The notes below the pieces were generated by a model that worked only from the letters and a program-made list of their open reading frames with translations, was not told where the DNA came from and did not search any database. From NCBI RefSeq assembly GCF_030580865.1, contig NZ_JAUQSY010000003.1:1-64000 (forward strand): a stretch of DNA of 64,000 nucleotides, written 5' to 3'. Below, in pieces: positions 46,450 to 55,944 of the stretch. Numbering within the stretch: position 1 is the first letter of the stretch; the number at the start of each line of letters is the position of its first letter. The DNA is from Hymenobacter aranciens. GTDB lineage: Bacteria; Bacteroidota; Bacteroidia; Cytophagales; Hymenobacteraceae. Position numbers and translations under genes: made by a program.

Positions 46450-47702
46450 AACCCTAACTGGCTCAATTGCTGCCAGAATTGCGGAAACGACTTGCGCACC
46501 ACCACCGGGCTTTCGATGGTGAGCGGCCCACGCAAAGCCAAGGGCGCGAAGGCCATGGCCATGCGGTGGTCGTGGTAGGTGGCTACGGTCTGGCCATTGA
46601 CTTCAAAATCCGATGCACTGACCACGAAGCGGCCTTCTCCGGCATCGGTCAGCTTTCCTCCTAATTTTGCCAGCTCCGTTTGTAGCGCCGCAATGCGGTC
46701 GGTTTCTTTGATGCGCAGGCTTTCGAGGCCGGTGAAATTGGCGGGCACCTGCAGGGCGGCGGCCACCACGGCCACGGTTTGGGCCAGGTCGGGACAGTCG
46801 GTGAAATCGTGGTTCAGCGCGGTAGCTACGGGGCCTTGCGTGAGTTTTATGCCGTCCTCCCGAAACTCCGTTTGCACGCCCAGTTGCTCCATAATGCCCA
46901 CAATGGCCTGGTCGCCCTGCCAGGAGTGGCGGCGTAGGCCCGGCAGCCACAGCGTAGAGCCGGGCAGGGCCAGCGCTACCAGCGCGTAGGCGTAGCTGGC
47001 GGCCGACCAGTCGGCTTCAATCGTGTAATCGGCCGGGTGGTAGGGCTGCGGGCGCACGTCGAAAATGACGCCCAGGTCGCGGGCCTGCGCGCCGAAGTGC
47101 CTCATCAGGGCCAGCGTCATGTGCAGGTAGGGACGCGAGCCGACTTTGCCCGTCAGGCGCAGGCGCAGGCCGTGGGGCAGCAGCGGGCCAATCATCAGCA
47201 GGGCAGAGATATACTGGCTGCTTATGTCGCCGCGCACCTGCAGGGTTACGGGCTGGTCGTCGGTATCGGCGGGCTGCGGGGTGCGGCCGCGCAGACGCAG
47301 GGGCGGGTAGCCTGCCTGGCCGAGGTAGTCGATGCGAGCGCCGAGCTGGCGCAGGGCCTCTACCAGCACGCCGATAGGCCGCTCCTGCATGCGGGCGGTG
47401 CCGGTGAGCACCGTTTGGCGGCCGCTCATGGCCAAGTAAGCCGTGAGGAAGCGCATGACGGTGCCAGCGTCTTCGGCATTTAGTTCGGCGGAATCTTCAG
47501 CGGCCAGCAGGCGCTGCATAAGCTGCGTGTCGTTGGCATCCGACAGATTGTCAAGCTGTCCGCTGCCGGCCAGGGCCTGAATGATGAGGGCGCGGTTGCT
47601 CTCGCTTTTGGAAGCGGGTAGCTGCATGGTGCCGCTCAGCGGGCCACCCGGCCATTGCAGGTGAAGTGGCGAGTTCGTGAGGTGGTTAGCAGCTGAACCC
47701 AT
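46428..47702 (-). CDS. aroA: 3-phosphoshikimate 1-carboxyvinyltransferase (EPSP synthase)
   Basis: 424 residues. Substrate motifs are LPASKSESNRALIIQAL (PEP/S3P binding), LNAEDAGTVMRFLTAYLA, the RPIGVLVEALRQLGA segment, and YHDHRMAMAFAPLAL, which carries the C-terminal catalytic residues. It makes 5-enolpyruvylshikimate-3-phosphate, the sixth step of the shikimate pathway. It follows aroB by 5 bp in the same direction, so the two form an operon. Tail-to-tail overlap with the metal-receptor gene is 22 bp. Confidence 0.96.
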   Translation of the reverse strand: MGSAANHLTNSPLHLQWPGGPLSGTMQLPASKSESNRALIIQALAGSGQLDNLSDANDTQLMQRLLAAEDSAELNAEDAGTVMRFLTAYLAMSGRQTVLTGTARMQERPIGVLVEALRQLGARIDYLGQAGYPPLRLRGRTPQPADTDDQPVTLQVRGDISSQYISALLMIGPLLPHGLRLRLTGKVGSRPYLHMTLALMRHFGAQARDLGVIFDVRPQPYHPADYTIEADWSAASYAYALVALALPGSTLWLPGLRRHSWQGDQAIVGIMEQLGVQTEFREDGIKLTQGPVATALNHDFTDCPDLAQTVAVVAAALQVPANFTGLESLRIKETDRIAALQTELAKLGGKLTDAGEGRFVVSASDFEVNGQTVATYHDHRMAMAFAPLALRGPLTIESPVVVRKSFPQFWQQLSQLGFQLAERN

Positions 47703-47707
47703 TGAAG

Positions 47708-48754
47708 TTACGACTGAATGCGGTGGTAATAGCGCAGGCTTTCGGCAATTTCGCCCAAGGTCACCGGTTGGTCATACACCCCCTGGCCGATACCCTTTAG
47801 CAAGGTGCAGTTTATCGTGGCGCCCTCGTTTTTCTTATCCTGCAACGCAAATTCGGCAATGGCCTCCGTTTCCAGCAAAATGAACGGAATGCGGTCGAAA
47901 ACCGAGAACACGAAGGTTTCAATTTTATCCAAATCCTCGGCCGGCAGCAGGCCGCGCTGCACCGAGAGCCAGCTTTCGCACACCAGCCCGGCGGCCACGG
48001 CCTCGCCGTGCAGCACCTCGCGGCCCGGTTGCGTCAGCAGGTAGCTTTCCAGCGCGTGGCCCACGGTGTGGCCAAAATTGAGCAGCTTGCGCGGCCCGGC
48101 TTCCAGCGGGTCCTGGGCCACGATGCGTTGCTTGAGGGCTATTGACTCGCGGATAATGGGTGCCCAGTCATCCGTCAGCCAGCCCAGCCGGCGGTTGCTA
48201 TCGAACGCAGCAGCGTCGGCAATCAGCCAGTGTTTCAGCACTTCGGCGTAGCCCGATTTAAGCTGGCGCGGGTCGAGCGTTTCCAGGAATTGAGGCTCAA
48301 TAAATACTGCCAGCGGTTCCTGAAACACGCCGAGCTGGTTTTTGAAGCCCTGAAAATCAATGCCCGTTTTGCCGCCCACGCTGGCATCGACCTGCGCCAG
48401 CAGGGTAGTGGGAACCTGCACGAAGCCAATCCCGCGCTTGTAAAGCGCCGCGCAGAAGCCGCCCAAATCCGTCACCACGCCGCCACCCAGGTTCACCAGC
48501 ACGGCGTGGCGGTCGGCCTGCTGCTCGGTGAGCTGGCACCATACCGTGTCGCACACACTGAGGCGTTTGTACTCCTCGCCGGCCGGAATTTCAATGAGAA
48601 AATAATCCGGCGGCAACTGCGGCTCCAGCAGCGGCAGGCACAGGCGGGCCGTGTTGGCATCGGCCAGCACAAACACGCGGCTGATGCCGGGCCGGAACAG
48701 ATACGCGGCTAATTCGGGCAGCGCCTCGGCGCCGATGGTGACGGGAGAATTCAT
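47708..48754 (-). CDS. aroB: 3-dehydroquinate synthase
   Basis: 348 residues. The NAD-binding motif GGGVVTDLGGFCAALYKRG is followed by PTTLLAQVDASVGGKTGIDF, the zinc/substrate-binding FGHTVGHALESY and HGEAVAAGLVCES. It converts DAHP to 3-dehydroquinate, the second step of the shikimate pathway. First gene of the aroBA operon. DAHP synthase, the first-step enzyme, is encoded a little way upstream at 49304-50401. Confidence 0.97.
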   Translation of the reverse strand: MNSPVTIGAEALPELAAYLFRPGISRVFVLADANTARLCLPLLEPQLPPDYFLIEIPAGEEYKRLSVCDTVWCQLTEQQADRHAVLVNLGGGVVTDLGGFCAALYKRGIGFVQVPTTLLAQVDASVGGKTGIDFQGFKNQLGVFQEPLAVFIEPQFLETLDPRQLKSGYAEVLKHWLIADAAAFDSNRRLGWLTDDWAPIIRESIALKQRIVAQDPLEAGPRKLLNFGHTVGHALESYLLTQPGREVLHGEAVAAGLVCESWLSVQRGLLPAEDLDKIETFVFSVFDRIPFILLETEAIAEFALQDKKNEGATINCTLLKGIGQGVYDQPVTLGEIAESLRYYHRIQS

Positions 48755-48884
48755 GGGGCGAAAGTCGGAATAAATAGGCGGGCACGAAGCCGCTGCGCAA
48801 CCATACGCGCCGGGTGGCGGTCAGGGAGAAGCCGGCACGTATTAATTTGCTCAACTGCCAGCCTGCTCCATTTCTCTTGTTCTG

Positions 48885-49307
48885 ATGAAAGCGCTGCTTC
48901 CAATCCTGGCCTCTCTCGCCGTGCTGACTGCCAACTGCAGCAAAAGCAAGTCCGACGACCCGAACCCCACTGTGTACATAAGCGGTAGTGGCCTGCCCGG
49001 CAACTGGAAGCTCGTTAACCTGCAATGCTACTGCGCGCCCGCCCCATTAGCCAATGAGCAGCTGGCTATTACCTCGGCCGACTTCGCTGAATACCGAAAT
49101 GGAACGCAGATTTTTGACGCAACCTATACTATTGGTAGCACCACGCGGTGCGGGCTGCCATCCATAGTACCAGCCCTGATTCTGGTGCCGAAAATGAATT
49201 ACAGTGCAGTTCGCAGCGTGGGCTACACCCTGCACAACGATACGCTGGTGCTGGATTACGGCTCGGCCTGCGACGCCCCGCGCAAAAGCTACCGGCGCGT
49301 GCGCTAG
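48885..49307 (+). CDS. Lipocalin-like lipoprotein, unknown function
   Basis: 140 residues. A lipoprotein signal (MKALLPILASLAVLTAN, lipobox ANC) is followed by SGSGLPGNWKLVNLQCY, which resembles the start of META/lipocalin-like domains (GxW), and by beta strands to YTLHNDTLVLDYGSAC. Four further Cys in the mature part could form disulphides in the periplasm. Function unknown. It is divergent from aroB and its stop overlaps the opposing DAHP synthase stop by 4 bp. Confidence 0.72.
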   Translation: MKALLPILASLAVLTANCSKSKSDDPNPTVYISGSGLPGNWKLVNLQCYCAPAPLANEQLAITSADFAEYRNGTQIFDATYTIGSTTRCGLPSIVPALILVPKMNYSAVRSVGYTLHNDTLVLDYGSACDAPRKSYRRVR

Positions 49308-50401
49308 TCGGCCCGCTGCATGATTTCCGTCTGGCGGCGAATGCTTTCGACGTGAATCAGCTTGTACAGCTCGGCCACGAACTTCGGATTAACGCGCAGC
49401 TTTTCGGCCCATTCCGGGCGGCTGCTGAAAATCTCCTGCCAGCGGTCGAGCTGCAGGATTTTCACGTTGTTTTCCTTCTTGTACTCGGCTAGCTCTTCCA
49501 CCAGCGCCATGCGCCGGGCCAGCGCTTCGATGATTTCGCGGTCGGCCACGTCCATTTTATGGCGTAATTCCTCCGCTTTGCTCAGGTAATCAGCATTGTC
49601 GGAGGACCGGCGGCGGTATTTCAACTCGCTCAGGATTTCGCCCAGGCGCGCGGGCGTCACCTGCTGGGCTGCGTCGCTCAGCGCATTATCCGGGTCGGGG
49701 TGGGTTTCAATCATCAGGCCGTCGTAGTCGAGGTCGAGGGCCTTTTGGGCAATGGGCAGCAGCAAATCGCGCTTGCCGCCGATGTGGCTGGGGTCGCAGA
49801 TGAGCGGGATGTGCGGGAAGCGCGTTTTTAGCTCGATAGGCAGCATCCAGGTGGGCGCATTGCGGTAGCGACTGGGCGCAAAGGTGCTGAACCCTCGATG
49901 AATAGCGGCCAAATCGTGGATGCCGGCGCGCTCCAGGCGCTCCAGCGCCCCGGCCCAAAGGGCCACGTCGGGGTTCACGGGATTTTTCACCATCACGGGC
50001 ACGCCGGTGCCAGCCAGGGCATCGGCTAAGTCCTGCACAGCGAAGGGATTGACGGTGGTGCGGGCCCCAATCCACAGCACGTCGATGCCGTGGGCCAGCG
50101 CTTCCTCCACGTGGCGCGGCGTGGCTACCTCCACGGTGGTGGGGATGCCGGTTTCGGCCTTCACGCGCTGCAGCCAGGGCAGCGCCACCGAGCCCATGCC
50201 CTCGAAGCCGCCGGGCTTGGTGCGCGGCTTCCAGATGCCGGCCCGGAACAGGTCGATGTTGCCCAGCGCCTGCAGGCCGCGGGCGGTGGTGAGCACCTGC
50301 TCCTCGGTTTCGGCACTGCAAGGGCCGGCAATGAGCAGCGGCTGGCCTTTTTTGGCCAGCAGGCGGGTGAAATACGTATCGGTAAGCGGAGGATTTTGCA
50401 T
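49304..50401 (-). CDS. Bifunctional DAHP synthase / chorismate mutase
   Basis: 365 residues from the ATG at 50399-50401. The N-terminal part (about 1-265) is a KDO8P/DAHP synthase class I barrel: LLIAGPCSAETEEQ, FRAGIWKPRTKPGGFEGMG, VMVKNPVNPDVALWAGAL and ICDPSHIGGKRDLL. The C-terminal part (about 275-365) is an AroQ-type chorismate mutase with the helix KAEELRHKMDVADREIIEAL and RRMALVEELAEYKK. It makes the first shikimate-pathway intermediate and rearranges chorismate to prephenate. In such fusions the mutase domain can mediate feedback inhibition by prephenate. Confidence 0.96.
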   Translation of the reverse strand: MQNPPLTDTYFTRLLAKKGQPLLIAGPCSAETEEQVLTTARGLQALGNIDLFRAGIWKPRTKPGGFEGMGSVALPWLQRVKAETGIPTTVEVATPRHVEEALAHGIDVLWIGARTTVNPFAVQDLADALAGTGVPVMVKNPVNPDVALWAGALERLERAGIHDLAAIHRGFSTFAPSRYRNAPTWMLPIELKTRFPHIPLICDPSHIGGKRDLLLPIAQKALDLDYDGLMIETHPDPDNALSDAAQQVTPARLGEILSELKYRRRSSDNADYLSKAEELRHKMDVADREIIEALARRMALVEELAEYKKENNVKILQLDRWQEIFSSRPEWAEKLRVNPKFVAELYKLIHVESIRRQTEIMQRAD

Positions 50402-50552
50402 GCAAACAGGGGGCAGAAGAACGGCCATCGCGGCCACGCGCCAAACGGCCGGAAAGGTAACGCCGCGACGTTGAACGATGTTTACCGGCTAACTTCGTCC
50501 GCTCGTTTTCCGCCCTTCTTTCCCACCCATTTCCCGTTTCCCACTCTCGCCT

Positions 50553-51755
50553 ATGCCTGCCGACCCCAGCCCCCAGGTCCCGCCCATTTCCTTCGATGAC
50601 ACCCGCGTCGCCTTCGCTTCAAAGTCGGACGGCCGGCTGCGCAAGATGTACGGCCTCTTCGCCGCCATGAACAACGGTACGCTGGTAAAAACCGGCAGCA
50701 GCCTGATGAAAACGGCGCTGAAATGGCACTTGCCCGGCACCAAGTTCCTCATCAAGCACAGCATCTTCGAGCAGTTCTGCGGCGGCGAAACCATCGAAGA
50801 ATGCCGCCCCGTGACGGCCGAGTTGGGCAAGTACAACATCGGCACCATCCTCGACTACTCGGTGGAAGGCGAAGGCAGCGACCAGAGCTACGACCGCACC
50901 CGCGACGAACTGCTGGCCACCATCGAAGAAGCCCACCGCTCGCAGCATATCCCCTTCTCGGTCTTCAAGGTAACGGGTGTAGCCGACGTGGCTATTCTTG
51001 AAAAAATTCAGGCTGGCGAAACGCTCAGCGCCGCCGAACAGGCTGCCCACGACCGCGCCCTGGCCCGCGTCGATGCCTTGTGCGCCCGCACTCATCAGTA
51101 TGGCATCCGCCTGTTTGTCGATGCCGAGGAAAGTTGGTTTCAGCAAACCATCGACGAGCTGACCTACGATATGATGGCCAAGTACAACCGCGAGAAGGCC
51201 ATCGTCTGGAACACCTATCAGCTCTACCGCCACGACCGGCTTGACGCCCTGAAAGCCGCCCACGACGCGGCTGAAAAAGCCGGTTACTATATCGGTGCCA
51301 AGCTGGTACGAGGGGCATACATGGAAAAGGAAGCCCGCGTGGCGAAGCAACGCAACTACGCCACGCCCATCAATCCCAGCAAGCAGGCCACCGACGACCT
51401 CTACGACGAAACCCTGCGCTACTGCGTGGCACACCTCGACCGTATCAGCATCTGCGCCGGCACCCACAACGAGGCCAGCTCGCTGCTGCTCACGCAGCTG
51501 ATGAAAAAGGCCGGCATCGCGCCGCAGGATGAGCGGGTGTGGTTTGCCCAGCTCTATGGCATGAGCGACAACCTGACTTACAACTTGGCCAACGCCGGCT
51601 ACAACACGGCTAAGTACCTGCCTTACGGCCCGGTAGAGGCCGTGATGCCTTACCTGCTGCGCCGCGCCGACGAGAATACTGCCATTGCCGGCCAAAGCAG
51701 CCGTGAGTTTCTGCTGATTGAAAAGGAGATAAAACGGCGGAAAGGCCGGGCGTAG
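50553..51755 (+). CDS. Proline dehydrogenase
   Basis: 400 residues of the monofunctional PRODH family. A helical N-terminal part (about 1-90) precedes the FAD-binding barrel. Visible landmarks are TILDYSVEGEGSD, FVDAEESWFQQTIDELTYDM, NTYQLYRHDRL, AKLVRGAYMEKEARVAK, ICAGTHNEASS and, near the end, YLLRRADENTAIAGQSSREF, the conserved RRxxEN proline-binding motif. It oxidises proline to pyrroline-5-carboxylate and passes electrons to quinone. A TAACTTCG box is at 50490-50497. Divergent from the DAHP synthase gene. The P5C dehydrogenase gene is not in view. Confidence 0.95.
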   Translation: MPADPSPQVPPISFDDTRVAFASKSDGRLRKMYGLFAAMNNGTLVKTGSSLMKTALKWHLPGTKFLIKHSIFEQFCGGETIEECRPVTAELGKYNIGTILDYSVEGEGSDQSYDRTRDELLATIEEAHRSQHIPFSVFKVTGVADVAILEKIQAGETLSAAEQAAHDRALARVDALCARTHQYGIRLFVDAEESWFQQTIDELTYDMMAKYNREKAIVWNTYQLYRHDRLDALKAAHDAAEKAGYYIGAKLVRGAYMEKEARVAKQRNYATPINPSKQATDDLYDETLRYCVAHLDRISICAGTHNEASSLLLTQLMKKAGIAPQDERVWFAQLYGMSDNLTYNLANAGYNTAKYLPYGPVEAVMPYLLRRADENTAIAGQSSREFLLIEKEIKRRKGRA

Positions 51756-51841
51756 GTATCGGCCACCGTTGCTAAATTGCGCTTACGCCTATTTTTTCAC
51801 TACTTTTCGCTTCTTAAACTGCCCTAGTTTGTTGCCCACCC

Positions 51842-52228
51842 ATGACTAACCGCGTTCGTACCTATCTTATTCGTTTTGCCCGCAACCAAACTGGCACCGT
51901 GAGTTACCTCACCCTGGTGCAGGAAGCCGAGCTGGGACTGAACCTGGAAATTTCGCACGAGAAGGCGCGTTTGAACGAGATGTTGGCCGAAATTTCCCAA
52001 ACCGAGCACGCCGAGGGCCGCCCGCCCCTGAGCAGCCTCGTGAAAGTGCAGGGCTCGAAAGGCCAGGGCGATAACTTCTACAAGCTCTGCGAGAAAATGG
52101 GTATGGGCGAGTGGCGCAGCCTCAAGCAGGACGAGAATTTTCTGAAAAATCTCATCAGGGAAAGCCACGCCTACTGGCGCGACGACGCGAACTATCAGGA
52201 GTTTGCCCACATGGAAGAAAGTGAATAA
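51842..52228 (+). CDS. Hypothetical protein
   Basis: 128 residues starting MTNRVRTYLIRFARNQTGTV. The sequence is helical and charged, with LSSLVKVQGSKGQGDNFYKL in the middle, and no signal peptide or membrane segment. I do not recognise a family. Codon use is like the neighbours. It stands alone, 86 bp after the proline dehydrogenase gene. Confidence 0.72.
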   Translation: MTNRVRTYLIRFARNQTGTVSYLTLVQEAELGLNLEISHEKARLNEMLAEISQTEHAEGRPPLSSLVKVQGSKGQGDNFYKLCEKMGMGEWRSLKQDENFLKNLIRESHAYWRDDANYQEFAHMEESE

Positions 52229-52405
52229 CTGAGCCGTTGGGGTTTTGTGAGAAGCTCAACCATTGGATGGAGCAAAGAGGAAATAGAAAAGTAGAAAGTC
52301 GGCTGCATCTGTAACCCCCGTTACAGCGGTCCCGTTAAGGTGCTTGCTTAGCCACTCCGGCGGAGCTTGAGAACTTTCTCCTTTCCACATTTCCACCCAA
52401 CTCCG

Positions 52406-53209
52406 ATGAACACCAACGATTCGAATAACCCGCAAAACCAAGGCACCGGCGCCGGCGCTAACTACGGCACCACCAACACCGGTACCGGTATGGGCAACCC
52501 TACTAGCTCCAGCAACGAAGGCACCAGCTACAACGCTGGCACCGGCGCAGGCGTCGATGGCGACGACTACAGCGCTACCGCTAAAGGTGCCGCCATTGCC
52601 GGCACTCCCGGTGCCGTAGTGGGCCGCGCCATCGATGGCGTGCAGAACACTGCCGACCACGCGGCTCACGCCGTAACCGGTCAGCCTTACCGCAGCGGCA
52701 GCACCACCACCGGCATCTTCCGCGACCGCAGCAGCGCCGAGAAGGCCTACGAGTCGCTCTCCTCGCGCGGCTACACCAAAGATGATGTGAACCTGCTCAT
52801 GTCGGACGAAACCCGCAAGACGCACTTCGGTGACGACACGGTTCATTCCGACCTGGGCGACAAAGCCATGGAAGGTGCGGGCGTAGGCTCGGCCATCGGT
52901 GGCACGGCTGGCGCTGTGATTGGTGCCATCGCTGCTATCGGTACTTCGGTAGCGCTGCCGGGCCTGGGCCTGATTATCGCTGGTCCGCTGGCGGCTGCGC
53001 TGGCCGGTGCCGGCGCCGGTGGCCTCACGGGTGGCTTGGTAGGCGCCCTGGTAGGCTCGGGTATTCCCGAAGACCGTGCTGCTGAGTACGAAACCAGCAT
53101 TAAAGAAGGCGGCATCGTGATGGGCGTGAAACCCCGCAACGAAGAAGATGCCCGCTACTTCGAAGAAGAATTCCGTCGCAACAACGGCGGCAACGTGCGC
53201 AACTACTAA
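52406..53209 (+). CDS. Glycine-zipper stress-type protein
   Basis: 267 residues. An N-terminal Asn/Gly/Thr-rich, probably disordered region (about 1-75) precedes a domain like the 'general stress protein 17M' family (GIFRDRSSAEKAYESLSSRGY, about 105-150). A long Gly/Ala zipper follows (about 165-225, GGTAGAVIGAIAAIG and GAGAGGLTGGLVGALVGSG), of the type that packs in membranes. A repeat of the stress domain end follows (YETSIKEGGIVMGVKPR). Probably membrane-associated and stress-related, by inference only. The start at 52406 replaces an implausible upstream one. Confidence 0.8.
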   Translation: MNTNDSNNPQNQGTGAGANYGTTNTGTGMGNPTSSSNEGTSYNAGTGAGVDGDDYSATAKGAAIAGTPGAVVGRAIDGVQNTADHAAHAVTGQPYRSGSTTTGIFRDRSSAEKAYESLSSRGYTKDDVNLLMSDETRKTHFGDDTVHSDLGDKAMEGAGVGSAIGGTAGAVIGAIAAIGTSVALPGLGLIIAGPLAAALAGAGAGGLTGGLVGALVGSGIPEDRAAEYETSIKEGGIVMGVKPRNEEDARYFEEEFRRNNGGNVRNY

Positions 53210-53288
53210 GTAATACGTCGTCGTTTGCCCGCCATTGGTCGTTTATTCGGGCAATAAGCAGCCGGCAAACGGCAAGTAGCACAGCAAT

Positions 53289-53322
53289 AAAAAGCCTTTC
53301 CCAACCCGGGGAAGGCTTTTTT
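53289..53322 (+). terminator. Terminator after the glycine-zipper gene
   Basis: Stem AAAAAGCCTTTCCC / GGGGAAGGCTTTTTT with a short AACCC loop and a T run, about 80 bp past the stop codon. Confidence 0.85.
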
Positions 53323-53456
53323 GTTGCAACTACCCAGGGCCTTGCGTAGTCAATGGATGCGGCACGATTGTAGATATCGGCCGGGGGCACTTATTTCACC
53401 CGCTGGCACGTTTTTGCCGTAGAGAAGCGGGTGGGGCGGCAGTTGCTGCTTTCGCG

Positions 53457-53464
53457 TACTTTTG
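53457..53464 (+). promoter_or_regulatory. Promoter -7 box for the C-terminal protease
   Basis: TACTTTTG fits TAnnTTTG exactly and ends 29 bp before the ATG at 53494. No TTG occurs at the ideal distance. Confidence 0.45.
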
Positions 53465-53493
53465 ATTCTTATCCTCATTTTTTAGTTCTGCTG

Positions 53494-55692
53494 ATGTCTT
53501 TTTCCCGCTTGAAAATCGGTCTGTATGCCTTCCTGGTGTCGGCCGTATTTGTTCTGGCTTCCTACCGACTGCTGCGGCGCGCCGACTCAGCCGTACCAGG
53601 CAAGGACGAGGTGCTGATTGGCACTATGTTGCAAGGCCTCTCGGCCGCCCACTACCAACCCGAAAAGGTGGACGACGCTTTCTCGAAGCGCGTGTTCGAC
53701 CTCTACCTGAAGCGCCTCGATTTCCGCAAGAAATTCCTGCTAGCTTCCGATGTGGAGCAACTGCGCAAATTCCAGACGCAGATTGACGACGAGGTGAAGC
53801 GCGGCTCCCACGAGTTCCTCGACCTCAGCACCAAGCTGATGGCCGAGCGCACCAAGGAAATGCAGTTGCTCTACCGCGAGCTGCTGGCCAAGCCCTTCGA
53901 TTTCACTACCGAAGAAACCTTCCAGACCGATTTTGAGAAAGCCGCTTTCCCGGCTGATAAAGCCGCCCAGCGCGAACAGTGGCGCAAGCTGCTGAAATAC
54001 GAAACCCTGTCGCGCATCTCGGAAATGATGGACGCGCAGGAAAAGGCCAAGGATAAGAAGGCCTTAGCCTCCACAACCACTCCCGCGCCCGGCAGCGCTG
54101 CCGATGTAGCCACGCCCGCCGCCGCTAACCCCGAAGCACCCACCGCGCCCGAGCCGCCCCGCACCCCCGCTCAAATGGAGGCCGAGGCCCGCAAGCGCGT
54201 GCTGAAAGTGTATGACGACCAGTTTGCCGACCTGCTCGATACCGATGCCAACGAGCGGCTGAGCATCTACGCCAACACCATTGCCAACACCTACGACCCG
54301 CACACGGAGTATTTTGCGCCGCGTGAGAAGCAGGATTTCGACATTGCCATGACTGGTCGTTTCGAGGGCATCGGCGCGACGCTGCGCGAGAAAGACGGCC
54401 TGATTTACGTGGAGGATATTATCCCGGGCTCGGCGTCGTCGCGTCAGGGCCAACTGAAAAAGGGCGATGCGCTGCTGCGCGTGGCCCAGGGTGCCGCCGA
54501 GCCGGTGAGCATTGAGGGCTGGCGCACGCAGAAAGCCATTACCCTGATTCGGGGTAAGAAGGGCTCGGAAGTGCGACTGACGGTGAAAAAGCCCGATGGC
54601 AGCACCCAGATTATTCCCATCATCCGCGATGTGGTGGTGATTGAGGAAACCTACGCGCAGTCGGCCACTATCGATATGAACGGCCAGAAAATCGGCTACC
54701 TGCGCCTGCCCACGTTCTATGCCGACTTCAATGACAACGGCGGCCGCAGCTCGGCCGAAGACGTGAAGAAAGAGCTGGCCAAGCTGAACGCCGAAGGCGT
54801 GAAGGGCGTGGTGTTCGACCTGCGCTACAACGGCGGCGGCTCGCTCACCGATGCCGTGGAAATGGCCGGCCTCTTCATGGAAAGCGGCCCGATGGTGCAG
54901 GTGCGCGACGGCCAGGGCCGCACCAGCGTGCTCAACGACAAGGACCCTCGCGTGCAGTACAGCGGCCCGCTGGTGGTGCTGGTGAACAAGTACAGCGCCT
55001 CGGCCTCCGAGATTCTGGCGGCTGCCATCCAGGACTACAAGCGCGGCGTGATTATGGGCTCGGCCAGCACGTATGGCAAGGGCACTGTGCAGCGCATCTT
55101 CGACCTCGATGAGGCCCTGCCGGCCGAGTTGAACAGCGTGAAACCTATTGGCTCACTGAAGCTGACGACCCAGAAATTCTACCGTGTGAACGGTGGTTCG
55201 ACCCAGTTTAAAGGCGTGATGTCGGACATCGTGCTGCCCGATGCCTGGGCCTACCTCGACCAGGGTGAAAAGGAAACTGACTACCCGCTGAAGTGGGACG
55301 AAATTCAGCCGGCCCGTTACCGCCCTTGGGATGCTGCCCCGGCTATCGACAAGCTGCGTGCCAACAGCAAGGTTCGCGTGGCCGCCAGCCCCAGCTTCAA
55401 AGTGCTGGATGAAATTGCTCAACGCATGAAAAAGCGTAAGGACGAAACCACCGTTTCGCTGAAACTGACGGCTTATCGCACCGAGCAGGCGCAGGCCAAG
55501 GCCGAATCGGACAAGTACGAGGAGGCCCAGAAAGCCTCTACGGGGCTGACATTTACGCCGCTTTCGGCCGACGTGAAAGCCCTGGCTGGCGACACGATTA
55601 AAATCAACCGCGCCGCCCGCTTTACCAAGAATTTGAAAAAGGATATCACCATCGGCGAAGCCGTGGCGGTTATCAACGACGAGCTGAAATAA
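53494..55692 (+). CDS. prc: Carboxy-terminal processing protease (S41, Tsp/Prc-like)
   Basis: 732 residues from the ATG at 53494. One N-terminal membrane helix (about 7-25) anchors it facing the periplasm. A helical N-terminal region includes an Ala/Pro-rich, low-complexity insert near 190-215. A PDZ domain (FEGIGATLREKDGLIYVEDI, about 290-375) precedes the S41 catalytic core: KYSASASEILAAAIQDYKRG contains the nucleophile Ser and GSASTYGKGTVQ the general-base Lys. The C-terminal DUF3340-like helical part is intact. It degrades or matures envelope proteins. Confidence 0.95.
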   Translation: MSFSRLKIGLYAFLVSAVFVLASYRLLRRADSAVPGKDEVLIGTMLQGLSAAHYQPEKVDDAFSKRVFDLYLKRLDFRKKFLLASDVEQLRKFQTQIDDEVKRGSHEFLDLSTKLMAERTKEMQLLYRELLAKPFDFTTEETFQTDFEKAAFPADKAAQREQWRKLLKYETLSRISEMMDAQEKAKDKKALASTTTPAPGSAADVATPAAANPEAPTAPEPPRTPAQMEAEARKRVLKVYDDQFADLLDTDANERLSIYANTIANTYDPHTEYFAPREKQDFDIAMTGRFEGIGATLREKDGLIYVEDIIPGSASSRQGQLKKGDALLRVAQGAAEPVSIEGWRTQKAITLIRGKKGSEVRLTVKKPDGSTQIIPIIRDVVVIEETYAQSATIDMNGQKIGYLRLPTFYADFNDNGGRSSAEDVKKELAKLNAEGVKGVVFDLRYNGGGSLTDAVEMAGLFMESGPMVQVRDGQGRTSVLNDKDPRVQYSGPLVVLVNKYSASASEILAAAIQDYKRGVIMGSASTYGKGTVQRIFDLDEALPAELNSVKPIGSLKLTTQKFYRVNGGSTQFKGVMSDIVLPDAWAYLDQGEKETDYPLKWDEIQPARYRPWDAAPAIDKLRANSKVRVAASPSFKVLDEIAQRMKKRKDETTVSLKLTAYRTEQAQAKAESDKYEEAQKASTGLTFTPLSADVKALAGDTIKINRAARFTKNLKKDITIGEAVAVINDELK

Positions 55693-55731
55693 GCGCTGGG
55701 CCGCTACGGCGGCTGGCTTTAGCAGATTATC

Positions 55732-55768
55732 AAACGCCCCCGGCTTGCAAAGGCCGGGGGCGTTTTTT
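55732..55768 (+). terminator. Terminator of the protease gene
   Basis: Stem ACGCCCCCGGC / GCCGGGGGCGT with a short loop and seven T's. 40 bp past the protease stop codon. Confidence 0.93.
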
Positions 55769-55944
55769 TGCCCGATTTATACTGCCCAGTTTGCTTAGTA
55801 AATAGGGTTGATTTTCTGCCGGCTAATTGGTAGATAAACCGTGTAGTTAATGCGTTGTCTAACAGAGCGGTTTGCTTGCTAAAAACTTTGTCAAAAATTT
55901 TAGTAAACGTGCAACTAAAAACCTTCGCACGCGGTTTAGCCAGC